Below, piece after piece: positions 47,001 to 55,035 of a DNA stretch of 64,000 nucleotides; position 1 is the first letter of the stretch; every line of letters begins with the position of its first letter. The notes below the pieces were generated by a model that saw only the letters and a list, made by a program, of their open reading frames with translations, searched no databases and was not told the origin of the DNA. This stretch comes from Xanthomonas sp. Leaf148 (GTDB lineage: Bacteria; Pseudomonadota; Gammaproteobacteria; Xanthomonadales; Xanthomonadaceae). The position numbers and the translations under genes are program-made. The DNA is taken from positions 62,001-126,000 of the forward strand of contig NZ_LMOP01000001.1 in the NCBI RefSeq assembly GCF_001423585.1, in the 5' to 3' direction.

Positions 47001-47029
47001 GCAACCTTTCGCCCGCCTGCGGGCACCTA
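47001..47029 (+). promoter_or_regulatory. ECF-type promoter motif, site 1 (sigma/anti-sigma/protease unit)
   Basis: GCAACC (47001-47006), 16 bases beginning TTTC, then GCACCTA (47023-47029). It sits directly in front of the sigma-factor gene, the place expected for an autoregulated ECF promoter. The spacer itself is palindromic (GCCCGC / GCGGGC, 47011-47024). Confidence 0.78.
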
Positions 47030-47044
47030 GAGGTGTCCTACCCC

Positions 47045-47638
47045 ATGCCTGCTTCGATGAATGAGTCCGACACCCTTGGCGATGCCACCGACCGCATGCT
47101 GTTGCGCCGCATGGCTGCGGGCGATCGTGACGCCCTGGCGAGCATGTACCACAGCTACCACGGCCGCTTGTGCCGGTTTTTGTCGCGCCTGACGCGCCGC
47201 CCGGACATCATCGAAGAGGCCATCAACGACTGCTTCTGGATTGCCTGGCAAAAAGCGGGCGATTTCCGTGGCGACTCGCAAGTGTCGACCTGGATCATGG
47301 GCATCGCTTACCGCTGCGGGCTCAAATGCCTGCGCCAGCACGACGGCGAGTCCATCGACGATACCGTTTTGGTGGAAGACCACGCCCCCAGCACCGACGA
47401 CAACGACGACCGCGAGCTACGCGACTGGCTGGACAAGGGCATGGAACGGCTGTCGCCGGATCAGCGCCTGGTGATCGAACTGGTCTACGGCGTTGGCCAC
47501 AAGCTGGAAGAAGTCGCCGAAATCATGCAGTGCCCGGTGGGCACGATCAAAGCCCGGCTGTTTCATGCGCGGGTCAAATTACGCAATGTGCTGCCCGGCC
47601 TGGCCGGCAACACCCCTTACACGGAGACCCTGCAATGA
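47045..47638 (+). CDS. ECF-family RNA polymerase sigma factor
   Basis: A 197-residue group 4 sigma factor. Region 2 (about 25-97) includes DIIEEAINDCFWIAWQKAGDF and STWIMGIAYR, which read the -10 box. Region 4 (about 130-182) includes LSPDQRLVIELVYGVGH and the helix-turn-helix CPVGTIKARLFHARVKLR, which reads the -35 box. No region 1.1 or 3 is present. The stop overlaps the anti-sigma start by 4 bp. I chose the ATG at 47045; a GTG 12 bases earlier would fall on the expected transcription start. Site 1 upstream suggests self-activation. Confidence 0.92.
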   Translation: MPASMNESDTLGDATDRMLLRRMAAGDRDALASMYHSYHGRLCRFLSRLTRRPDIIEEAINDCFWIAWQKAGDFRGDSQVSTWIMGIAYRCGLKCLRQHDGESIDDTVLVEDHAPSTDDNDDRELRDWLDKGMERLSPDQRLVIELVYGVGHKLEEVAEIMQCPVGTIKARLFHARVKLRNVLPGLAGNTPYTETLQ

Positions 47639-48285
47639 AGACGTTTTTCATCGCGCCTGGCAAGGAATGCTCGCACGCCTGGGAACTGATGCCGGCCGTT
47701 CTGCTGGATAGCGCGACCGAGGAAGAAAACACCTGGCTGATCGCGCACGTGGCCAAATGCACCTCGTGCAGCGCCGAGTTCGCCCAGCAAAATCGCCTGC
47801 GTCAGGCGCTGGCGCTACCGCCGGCGGTCAAACTGGACGCCAACGCCGGCCTGCAACGCCTGCTCGGTCGTCTGGATGCACCCGAGGTACGCATCGCACC
47901 GGCACCGGCCGTGCGTCGCTCCGGCAGCTGGACCGTGCGTGCGCTGGCCGCGGCCGCGCTGGTACAGGCCATCGGCCTGGGTGTCATGGGCGTCAAGCTG
48001 GCCTCGCCGGCACCGTCGCACGACTACCGCACACTCAGCAGCGCCACTGCGCTGCCGGTGCCGCAAGGCGCTATCCGCGTGGTGCCGGATGCCAGCATGA
48101 CCGTAGCCGACTGGGACCGCCTGCTGCATGCGCAGCAGTTGCAGGTGATCGGTGGGCCCAACGACATGGGCGCCTACACCGTGGTGCCTGCTGCGCCGCA
48201 GCCGCCGGCCCAGCCGCAACGGACCGTGCAGCAACTGCGCGCCAATCCGGGCATCCGGCTGGCCGAGATCGTCTCCGCCCCATGA
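47635..48285 (+). CDS. Zinc-binding (ZAS-type) membrane anti-sigma factor
   Basis: A 216-residue bitopic protein. The N-terminal cytoplasmic domain has the ZAS motif H38-X3-C42-X2-C45 in HVAKCTSC, which in this family holds the cognate sigma factor and may sense oxidants. One transmembrane helix (about 101-121) leads to a periplasmic domain of about 95 residues. It overlaps the sigma gene by 4 bp and the protease gene by 4 bp, so all three proteins are made together. Release could follow thiol oxidation or cleavage of the outer part. Confidence 0.88.
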   Translation: MKTFFIAPGKECSHAWELMPAVLLDSATEEENTWLIAHVAKCTSCSAEFAQQNRLRQALALPPAVKLDANAGLQRLLGRLDAPEVRIAPAPAVRRSGSWTVRALAAAALVQAIGLGVMGVKLASPAPSHDYRTLSSATALPVPQGAIRVVPDASMTVADWDRLLHAQQLQVIGGPNDMGAYTVVPAAPQPPAQPQRTVQQLRANPGIRLAEIVSAP

Positions 48286-49601
48286 GCCGTTTCCTCGCCA
48301 TCGGCCTGGTCGCCGCGCTGCTCAGCATGGGCGTGCATGGCAATGCGCATGCCGCGGCGTTGCAGAACACTGCTGAGGATGCAGCCAGCGCCAACGCGAC
48401 GTCCGCCGATGCGCATACGCCCGACAGCAGCCGGGACATCCTGCTGGCGGTGGCCAATCCGCTCAGCGCGCCGCCGGCCCGCGCCGGCTCCAGCCTGATC
48501 GGCTACGCCTCCAGCTATTACGGCGCCGGCCAGAAGGCCGCCGTGCGCATGGAAGCCATCAAGCAACGTTACAAGCTGCGCGAAGTGTCCGGCTGGCCGA
48601 TCACTTCGCTGGGCCTGTATTGCGCGGTGCTGCAGCCGCCACCGGGCGTGTCGCGCGATGAGCTGGTCACCGCCCTGGCTGACGACGAGGGCGTGGAGCT
48701 GGTGCAGCCGGTGCAGGATTTCTCGGTGTTTTCTACCGATGCGGCGGAAAAGACCACACCGTTGTCCGGCTACAACGACCCATACGTGGATATGCAGCGT
48801 GGCTTCATCGATACCGATGCCGCCAGCGCGCAGGCCATCACCCAGGGCCGCGGTGTGCTGGTGGCGGTGGTCGATACCGGCGTGGACATCAACCACCCCG
48901 ATCTGAAATCGCGCATCCGCGACGTGCACGACCTGGTCGACGACAAGCCGGGCATGACCAGCAGCGATTCGCACGGCACCGAAGTGGCCGGGATCATTGC
49001 GGCCGGCAGCAACAACCATCAAGGCATCGTCGGCATGGCGCCCAAGGCCATGCTGAGCGTCTACAAGGCGTGCTGGTATGCGCCCACGGTGGGCGCCACC
49101 GCACGCTGCAATACCTTCACCCTGGCCAAGGCGCTGGCGGCGATCAACAACAGCTCCGCACGCGTGGTCAACCTGAGCCTGGGCGGCCCGGCCGACCCGC
49201 TGCTGAGCAAGATGCTGCTGCATCTGGTGCAGCAGGGCCGCATCGTGGTCGCGGCAATGCCGCCGAACGGGCGGCTGGATGGCTTTCCCAATGATGTGCC
49301 CGGCGTGCTGGTGGTTCGCAGCAGCAGCGCCACCACTGCCATGCCCGGCGTGCTCAGCGCACCCGGCAAGGACATTCTGACCACCCAGCCGAACGGCCGT
49401 TACGACTTCACCTCCGGCTCGTCGATGGCCACCGCACATGTCAGCGGCATGGCCGCACTGCTGTTGTCGCTGTCGCCGTCGATGGATGCCACTGCGCTGC
49501 GCGACCTGTTGCAACGCACCAGCAAGGTCTCCGACGGCCAGTTGCAGGTCAATGCAGGCGCCGCCGTCGATGCGCTGTCGCCTTCCAAACATTCCAACTG
49601 A
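48282..49601 (+). CDS. Secreted subtilisin-like (S8) serine protease
   Basis: A 439-residue protein with signal peptide 1-24, an inhibitor-I9-like pro-region (about 80-150) and an S8 catalytic domain. The triad is visible: D198 in VAVVDTGVD, H231 in DSHGTEVAG, S381 in SGSSMATAHVSG. The oxyanion segment reads VVAAMPPNG rather than the usual AAGNDG; N329 may still serve. It is coupled to the anti-sigma gene by a 4-bp overlap, suggesting that it acts on the anti-sigma factor or on secreted products of the regulon. Either is inference. Confidence 0.9.
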   Translation: MSRFLAIGLVAALLSMGVHGNAHAAALQNTAEDAASANATSADAHTPDSSRDILLAVANPLSAPPARAGSSLIGYASSYYGAGQKAAVRMEAIKQRYKLREVSGWPITSLGLYCAVLQPPPGVSRDELVTALADDEGVELVQPVQDFSVFSTDAAEKTTPLSGYNDPYVDMQRGFIDTDAASAQAITQGRGVLVAVVDTGVDINHPDLKSRIRDVHDLVDDKPGMTSSDSHGTEVAGIIAAGSNNHQGIVGMAPKAMLSVYKACWYAPTVGATARCNTFTLAKALAAINNSSARVVNLSLGGPADPLLSKMLLHLVQQGRIVVAAMPPNGRLDGFPNDVPGVLVVRSSSATTAMPGVLSAPGKDILTTQPNGRYDFTSGSSMATAHVSGMAALLLSLSPSMDATALRDLLQRTSKVSDGQLQVNAGAAVDALSPSKHSN

Positions 49602-49611
49602 CGACACCGGC

Positions 49612-50370
49612 ATGGCCAAGTGGATTCCCTTGTGGCTGCATAAACTCAGCTCGCCGCCGACGTTCTACCGCTTCGCCGGACGCGTGCGCCCGTGGGCGCT
49701 GGGCCTGGCCTTGCTGCTCGGCGCGGTGGCCGCCTACGGCGGGCTGGTGCTGGCGCCGCCGGATTATCAGCAGCACGATGCCTACCGCATCATCTTCATC
49801 CACGTGCCCAGTGCCTGGATGAGTCTTTTCATCTACGCAGCGATGGGCGTGTCGGCGTTTATCGCGCTGGTGTGGCGGATCAAGCTGGCCGAAGTGGTGA
49901 CCATGGCATCGGCACCGATCGGTGCGGCGTTCACCTTCATCACCTTGTGCACCGGTTCGCTGTGGGGCAAGCCGATGTGGGGCACCTGGTGGACCTGGGA
50001 CGCGCGACTGACCTCGGAGTTGCTGCTGCTGTTTCTGTATCTGGGCGTGCTGGGCCTGTACCACGCGGTGGAAGACCGTCGTCAGGCGATGCGTGCCGCC
50101 GGCTTGCTTGCCCTGGTCGGCCTGGTGAATCTGCCCATCGTGCATTACTCGGTGGTGTGGTGGAACACGCTGCACCAGGGCTCCACCGTGCGCCTGCTCG
50201 GCCCCTCAAAGATGGGCGCGGACATGCTGTGGCCGTTGCTGACGATGATGCTGGCCACCAAGTGCTACTACGTCGCCAGCCTGTTCGGGCGCGTGCGCGT
50301 GGACCTGCTGGCGCTGGAAAGCGGCAAGGACTGGGCACGACGCATCGTATTGACGGAGCGCACCGCATGA
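49612..50370 (+). CDS. ccmC: Heme exporter/handling protein CcmC
   Basis: A 252-residue six-helix membrane protein of the cytochrome c maturation system. The tryptophan-rich WWD motif [17 protein letters not shown] is intact; conserved histidines lie in [10 protein letters not shown] and [15 protein letters not shown]. It presents heme to CcmE at the periplasmic face. The ATG at 49612 is 10 bp after the protease stop. No ccmA or ccmB precedes it, which is unusual since CcmC normally works with the CcmAB ATPase encoded next door. Confidence 0.94.
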   Translation: MAKWIPLWLHKLSSPPTFYRFAGRVRPWALGLALLLGAVAAYGGLVLAPPDYQQHDAYRIIFIHVPSAWMSLFIYAAMGVSAFIALVWRIKLAEVVTMASAPIGAAFTFITLCTGSLWGKPMWGTWWTWDARLTSELLLLFLYLGVLGLYHAVEDRRQAMRAAGLLALVGLVNLPIVHYSVVWWNTLHQGSTVRLLGPSKMGADMLWPLLTMMLATKCYYVASLFGRVRVDLLALESGKDWARRIVLTERTA

Positions 50371-50573
50371 CTACGTTTTTGGCGATGGGCGGCTACGGCC
50401 AATACGTGTGGACGTCCTACGCGTTGTTCGTGCTGGTGCTGTTGGCGGACCTGGCCGCGCCGTGGTTGCGACGCCGACGCCTGCCGCGCGAACTGCGTGG
50501 CCAGTTGCAGCGGCAAACCCCGCGCCGTGCGCGCGATCAACCGGCGCCAACGCTGGAGCGCGACGCGCCATGA
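50367..50573 (+). CDS. ccmD: Heme exporter accessory protein CcmD
   Basis: A 68-residue single-helix protein (helix about 15-34, then an arginine-rich tail). [18 protein letters not shown] is the typical CcmD start. It joins CcmC and CcmE and helps release holo-CcmE. It overlaps ccmC and ccmE by 4 bp each. Confidence 0.92.
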   Translation: MTTFLAMGGYGQYVWTSYALFVLVLLADLAAPWLRRRRLPRELRGQLQRQTPRRARDQPAPTLERDAP

Positions 50574-51040
50574 ATGCCACGCGCAAACAACGTCTGTGGC
50601 TGGTGCTTGGCGTCATCGCCGCCGCCGCGCTCGCGGTGACGCTGATCGTGTTCGCGCTGCAGCGGAACATGAGCTACCTGTTCACGCCCAGCCAGGTGCA
50701 CGCCGGCGAAGCGGCCAGCTATCAACAGTTCCGTCTCGGCGGCATGGTCAAGGCCGGCTCGATCCAGCGCGCCAGCGACTCGCTGAAAGTCAGCTTCACC
50801 GTCATCGATAAACATGCGGCCACCCAGGTCGAGTACACCGGCATCCTGCCGGACCTGTTTCGCGACAACCAATCGGTAATCGCCAACGGGCGCATGCAGG
50901 GCGAACGCTTTGTCGCCAACGAAGTGCTGGCCAAGCACGACGAAACCTACATGCCGAAAGAACTCAAGGACGCGATGGCCGAAGGCCATGTCGGCAAGCC
51001 GATCCCCGCGACCGCCATGCCGCTGGCCGCGTCGCGTTGA
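50570..51040 (+). CDS. ccmE: Heme chaperone CcmE
   Basis: A 156-residue membrane-anchored OB-fold protein: anchor helix about 10-28, followed by a beta-barrel domain. The covalent heme-binding histidine is in [13 protein letters not shown], preceded by the expected valine-leucine-alanine-lysine. It carries heme from CcmC to the CcmF/H ligase in the periplasm. It is coupled to ccmD by a 4-bp overlap and separated from ccmF by 63 bp. Confidence 0.95.
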   Translation: MNATRKQRLWLVLGVIAAAALAVTLIVFALQRNMSYLFTPSQVHAGEAASYQQFRLGGMVKAGSIQRASDSLKVSFTVIDKHAATQVEYTGILPDLFRDNQSVIANGRMQGERFVANEVLAKHDETYMPKELKDAMAEGHVGKPIPATAMPLAASR

Positions 51041-51103
51041 GGCGGCGTTGGCTGCGCGCCGCTCACTCGCCAATCTCTTTTTGCCGCACGCTGCGACCCA
51101 CTC

Positions 51104-53092
51104 ATGACGCCTGAACTCGGCCAGATCGCACTGATCCTGGCGCTGCTGCTTTCGCTTGCCCAGGGCGTGTTGCCGCTGATCGGTGCCTGGCGTGGCAATA
51201 CCGCCTTGATGGGCGTCGCGCGGCCGGCAGCGGTGGGTCAGGCCGTGTTCGTGTGGATGGCGTTCGGCCTGCTCGCCTGGTCGCTGCTGTCGCTGGATTT
51301 TTCGGTCGGCTATGTCGCCGCCAACGCCAACATCGCCCTGCCCTGGTACTACCGCTTTGCCGCGGTGTGGGGCGCGCACGAAGGCTCGCTGCTGCTGTGG
51401 ATCGCCATCCTTGCCACCTGGACGGTGTTGCTGGCCGCTTTCAGCCGGCATCTGCCGCAGTATTTCGCTGCACGCGTGTTGGCGGTGCTGGGCCTGGTGT
51501 CGGTGGGCTTTCTGGCCTTCATCCTGCTGACCTCCAATCCGTTCGGGCGGCTGTCGCCGATTCCGCTGGACGGCAACGAGCTCAATCCGGTGTTGCAGGA
51601 TCCGGGCATGACCTTCCACCCGCCGGTGCTCTACACCGGCTATGTCGGTTTCTCGGTGGCCTTTGCGTTCGCGGTAGCGGCCCTGCTGGGCGGCGAACTG
51701 GAACAGGCCTGGGTGCGCTGGGCGCGGCCATGGACCAATGTGGCCTGGGCCTGCCTCACAGCCGGCATCGTGGCCGGTAGCTGGTGGGCGTATGCAGAAC
51801 TGGGCTGGGGCGGCTGGTGGTTCTGGGACCCGGTGGAAAACGCCAGTTTCATGCCGTGGCTGGTGGGCACCGCGTTGATCCACACCCAGGCTGTCACCGA
51901 AAAACGCGGCAGCCTGCGTGCGTGGACCATCCTGCTATCGATCCTGGCGTTCTCGCTGTCGCTGCTGGGCACGTTCCTGGTGCGCTCGGGCGTGCTGACC
52001 TCGGTACATGCGTTCGCCGCCGACCCGCGCCGTGGGCTGTACATCCTGATCTTCCTGGTCGCAGTGGTCGGTGGTTCGTTACTGCTCTACGCCTTGCGCG
52101 CACCCAGAATCGCCAGCGGCAAACCGTTTGCCGCCGCCTCGCGCGAAACTGGGATTCTGATCGGCAATCTATTGCTTACCGTCGCCGCAGCGATGGTGTT
52201 GCTAGGCACCTTGTTCCCGCTGATTGCCGACGCCTTCGGCCTGGGCAAGGTGTCGGTGGGGCCGCCGTATTTCGGCCTGCTGTTCCCGTTGCTGATGTTG
52301 CCGGTAGTGCTGTTGCTGCCGTTCGGCCCCTACCTGCGTTGGGGACAGGCCGACGCCGCCCCCTTGAAGGCGCTGGGTGCCCGCGCCGGCATCGCTGCAA
52401 TCGCCTGCGCGCTGGTCGGCAGCCTGTTTGCCGAGGGCCAGGCCAAGGCCATCGCCGGCATTGGCGTGGCGGCATGGGTGGCCACCGGCACGGCGCTTTA
52501 CGTCTATAAACGTTGGCGCGAGATGCCGCGTGGGCGGCGCTTTCCGGCAGAGATGGCCGGCATGTTGATCGCGCATGCGGGGGTCGCGGTGTTCGTCGCC
52601 GGCGTGCTGATCTCCGACAGCCTGTCGGTCGAACGCGATGTACGGCTGTCGCCCGGCCAGAGCGCGGATATTGCCGGCTATGCGTTCCGCTTCGACGGCG
52701 TGCAGCTGGTCGACGGGCCTAACTGGAAAGCCGAACAAGGCAGCGTGCAAGTCAGCCGCGATGGCAAGGTCATTGCGCAATTGCATCCGCAAAAACGCCT
52801 GTACAGCAGCGAACGCATCCAGACCGAATCGGCGATCGATCCCGGCATCACCCGCGATCTCTATGTCGCGCTTGGTGAGCCACTGGACGACCAGCACATC
52901 GAACACGATTGGACCTTGCGGCTGTACTACAAGCCCTTCATCCGCTGGATCTGGGCCGGCGGCCTGTTGATGATGCTGGGCGGCTTCGTCAGCGCCTGCG
53001 CTCGGCGCTTTCGCGCGCCGGTCTCTGCAGCCAAGGCGGCTGCATCGCCGACATACCAAGCGCCCATCATCGCGCAGGAGTCGCACCCGTGA
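51104..53092 (+). CDS. ccmF: Cytochrome c heme lyase subunit CcmF
   Basis: A 662-residue polytopic membrane protein, the core of the heme ligation complex. The WWD domain reads ELGWGGWWFWDPVENASFM, and conserved histidine segments GAHEGSLLLW, MTFHPPVLYTGY, LIHTQAVTEKRGSLR and LVRSGVLTSVHAFA are present. About fourteen helices are expected, with a large periplasmic loop near the C-terminus. Its stop overlaps the GTG start of ccmG by 4 bp. Confidence 0.96.
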   Translation: MTPELGQIALILALLLSLAQGVLPLIGAWRGNTALMGVARPAAVGQAVFVWMAFGLLAWSLLSLDFSVGYVAANANIALPWYYRFAAVWGAHEGSLLLWIAILATWTVLLAAFSRHLPQYFAARVLAVLGLVSVGFLAFILLTSNPFGRLSPIPLDGNELNPVLQDPGMTFHPPVLYTGYVGFSVAFAFAVAALLGGELEQAWVRWARPWTNVAWACLTAGIVAGSWWAYAELGWGGWWFWDPVENASFMPWLVGTALIHTQAVTEKRGSLRAWTILLSILAFSLSLLGTFLVRSGVLTSVHAFAADPRRGLYILIFLVAVVGGSLLLYALRAPRIASGKPFAAASRETGILIGNLLLTVAAAMVLLGTLFPLIADAFGLGKVSVGPPYFGLLFPLLMLPVVLLLPFGPYLRWGQADAAPLKALGARAGIAAIACALVGSLFAEGQAKAIAGIGVAAWVATGTALYVYKRWREMPRGRRFPAEMAGMLIAHAGVAVFVAGVLISDSLSVERDVRLSPGQSADIAGYAFRFDGVQLVDGPNWKAEQGSVQVSRDGKVIAQLHPQKRLYSSERIQTESAIDPGITRDLYVALGEPLDDQHIEHDWTLRLYYKPFIRWIWAGGLLMMLGGFVSACARRFRAPVSAAKAAASPTYQAPIIAQESHP

Positions 53093-53631
53093 AGCGCATG
53101 CTGCCCTTGCTGGGGTTCTTGTTGATCGCCGCCCTGTTCGGCTTCGGCATCTACTGGACCATGCAGCACAACCCGCGTGATGTGCCCTCCCCATTGATCG
53201 GCAAACCGGCACCGGCCTTCTCGCTGCCGCGGCTGGATGCGCCCGACCAGCTTGTCACCCGTGAGCAGCTGCTGGGCAAGCCGTATGTGCTCAACGTATT
53301 CGGCAGTTGGTGCGCCGAATGCGTGCACGAGCATCCGGTGCTGATGGCGCAGGCCAGCCGGCTCGGTGTGCCCTTGATCGGCTACAACTACAAGGACGCG
53401 CCCGCCGATGCGACTGCCTGGCTGGCACGCTTGGGCAATCCTTACGCAGTGGTCATCGCCGATGAAGCCGGCCAGACCGCCATCGATTTCGGCGTCTACG
53501 GCGCACCGGAAAGCTTCCTGATCGATGCGCAGGGCATGATTCGCTACAAGCACATCGGCGTGCTCACCCCCGATGTCATCAACGATGAGCTGCTGCCCGC
53601 CATCGCCGCACTGCCCAGGGGCGCACCGTGA
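53089..53631 (+). CDS. ccmG: Thiol:disulfide interchange protein CcmG/DsbE
   Basis: A 180-residue membrane-anchored thioredoxin-fold protein. The anchor helix is at about 5-23; the active site is WCAEC in VFGSWCAECVHEHPVL, and the cis-proline loop is in YGAPESFLID. It keeps the CXXCH cysteines of apocytochromes reduced. It starts with GTG at 53089 (AGGAG 9 nt upstream), overlapping ccmF by 4 bp; an ATG three codons later is possible. Confidence 0.95.
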   Translation: MKRMLPLLGFLLIAALFGFGIYWTMQHNPRDVPSPLIGKPAPAFSLPRLDAPDQLVTREQLLGKPYVLNVFGSWCAECVHEHPVLMAQASRLGVPLIGYNYKDAPADATAWLARLGNPYAVVIADEAGQTAIDFGVYGAPESFLIDAQGMIRYKHIGVLTPDVINDELLPAIAALPRGAP

Positions 53632-54113
53632 TGCTGGGATATGGCGCCTTTCAGGCGCATCGGCGTGACCAGGCGCGCAAGCTGCGCCTGTTGCTGGTGC
53701 TGCTGTTGGGAATAGTGCTCGCGCCCTGCCTGCAGGCGCAGGCGGTGGACCCGTTGCCGTTCAAGAACCGCAGCGAAGAAGCGCGGTATCAACAACTCAC
53801 CGCGCAACTGCGTTGCCTGGTGTGCCAGAACGAGAACCTGGCCGATTCCAATGCCACCCTGGCACGCGATCTGCGTCATCAGGTGTTCGCGCAATTGCAG
53901 GCCGGCAAGAGCGATGCGCAGATCAAGCAGTACATGGTCGACCGCTATTCGGATTTTGTGTTGTACGACCCGCCGGTCAAGCGCGGCACTTGGCTGTTGT
54001 GGTTCGGACCGCTGCTGATGTTGGGCGCCGGCGCTGCGGTGGTGATCCACACCGTGCGTAAACGCGCACGTGTCGGCCCAGCGGTGGCACCGCAGGCAGA
54101 GGAAGAATGGTGA
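53628..54113 (+). CDS. ccmH: Cytochrome c maturation protein CcmH
   Basis: A 161-residue protein with a signal or anchor sequence (about 18-38), the redox motif LRCLVCQNENLADSNA (CXXC), and a C-terminal helix (about 120-140). It is the short form (CcmL-like N-domain only); the TPR part is encoded separately as ccmI. It starts with GTG at 53628 overlapping ccmG; the adjacent ATG at 53631 is equally possible. Confidence 0.93.
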   Translation: MMLGYGAFQAHRRDQARKLRLLLVLLLGIVLAPCLQAQAVDPLPFKNRSEEARYQQLTAQLRCLVCQNENLADSNATLARDLRHQVFAQLQAGKSDAQIKQYMVDRYSDFVLYDPPVKRGTWLLWFGPLLMLGAGAAVVIHTVRKRARVGPAVAPQAEEEW

Positions 54114-54814
54114 TGACGGGTTTTTATTTTTTGAGCGCTGCGCTGGTGATGGTTGCGCTACTGCTGTTACTGCTGCCGCTGATGCGCACACCCACGCGCA
54201 ATGGCAATGCACGTTACACGCTGCCGATTCTGCTGGTACTGGGCCTGCCCGTCGCCACCGCCGGCCTGTATCGGCTGGTTGGCGCACCCGATGCGATCGC
54301 ACATCCGGTCTACGTGACGGTACCCCAGACGGCGTCCATCGCAACGGCTGCTGCAGCCGATGCGGCACCACCACAACCTAGCGCTGCCGAACAGGCGCAA
54401 CTGGCAGCGCTCACGTCGTGGATGGAACAGGCCAAAGCGCATGAGCAGAACAACCGCTCCGCCGAGGCGCGCGATGCCTACGCGCAGGCACTGAAGATCG
54501 CACCCGACACCAGCGCGGCCATCGTCGGCTGGATCGCCGCCGACATGGCAACACACAGCGATTTCGCCATCGATGCGGCCTCGCGGACGCGGTTGCAGCA
54601 GCTGATCGCGCGCGAGCCGGACAATCAGCGTGGGCTGTGGCTGATGGGCATCAGCGATTTTCAGCAGCACGACTACGCCGCAGCCACCACCCATTGGCGG
54701 CATCTGCATGGCTTGCTGGAAACCGGCTCGCCGATGCAGAACGCGGTGGCGGACAAAATTGCCGTGGCCGAATCGATGGCGAGCGCGCGGCAATCCGGGC
54801 GTGCTGCACGCTGA
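54113..54814 (+). CDS. ccmI: Cytochrome c maturation TPR protein CcmI
   Basis: About 233 residues. Two N-terminal membrane helices (about 5-22 and 35-53) are followed by a periplasmic TPR-like helical domain (about 90-220, for example AKAHEQNNRSAEARDAYAQAL) that holds apocytochrome c C-termini. I chose the ATG at 54113, which overlaps the ccmH stop as TGATG with GAGG at a suitable distance; an ATG at 54107 and a GTG at 54110 are alternatives. It is the last gene of the plus-strand block. Confidence 0.9.
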   Translation: MTGFYFLSAALVMVALLLLLLPLMRTPTRNGNARYTLPILLVLGLPVATAGLYRLVGAPDAIAHPVYVTVPQTASIATAAAADAAPPQPSAAEQAQLAALTSWMEQAKAHEQNNRSAEARDAYAQALKIAPDTSAAIVGWIAADMATHSDFAIDAASRTRLQQLIAREPDNQRGLWLMGISDFQQHDYAAATTHWRHLHGLLETGSPMQNAVADKIAVAESMASARQSGRAAR

Positions 54815-55035
54815 AAACAGCAGCGCAAAACACGTGCAGGCGTGCCTGAGGCGGCGACGTCAGCTCGCTAGGCGCGTTGTGGTGCGCAGCGGCGGTAGGT
54901 AGACGCAGAGCAACAGGTTCAAGCGGACCGCGCGAGGTTGCGTGGACAGCCGCACTTGTTCCTGGATGAAGGCAGTCGACACGGCTACCAAGAAGCAATG
55001 CGCAAGCAATGCAGCAGATCCCGCATCTGCCTCGC

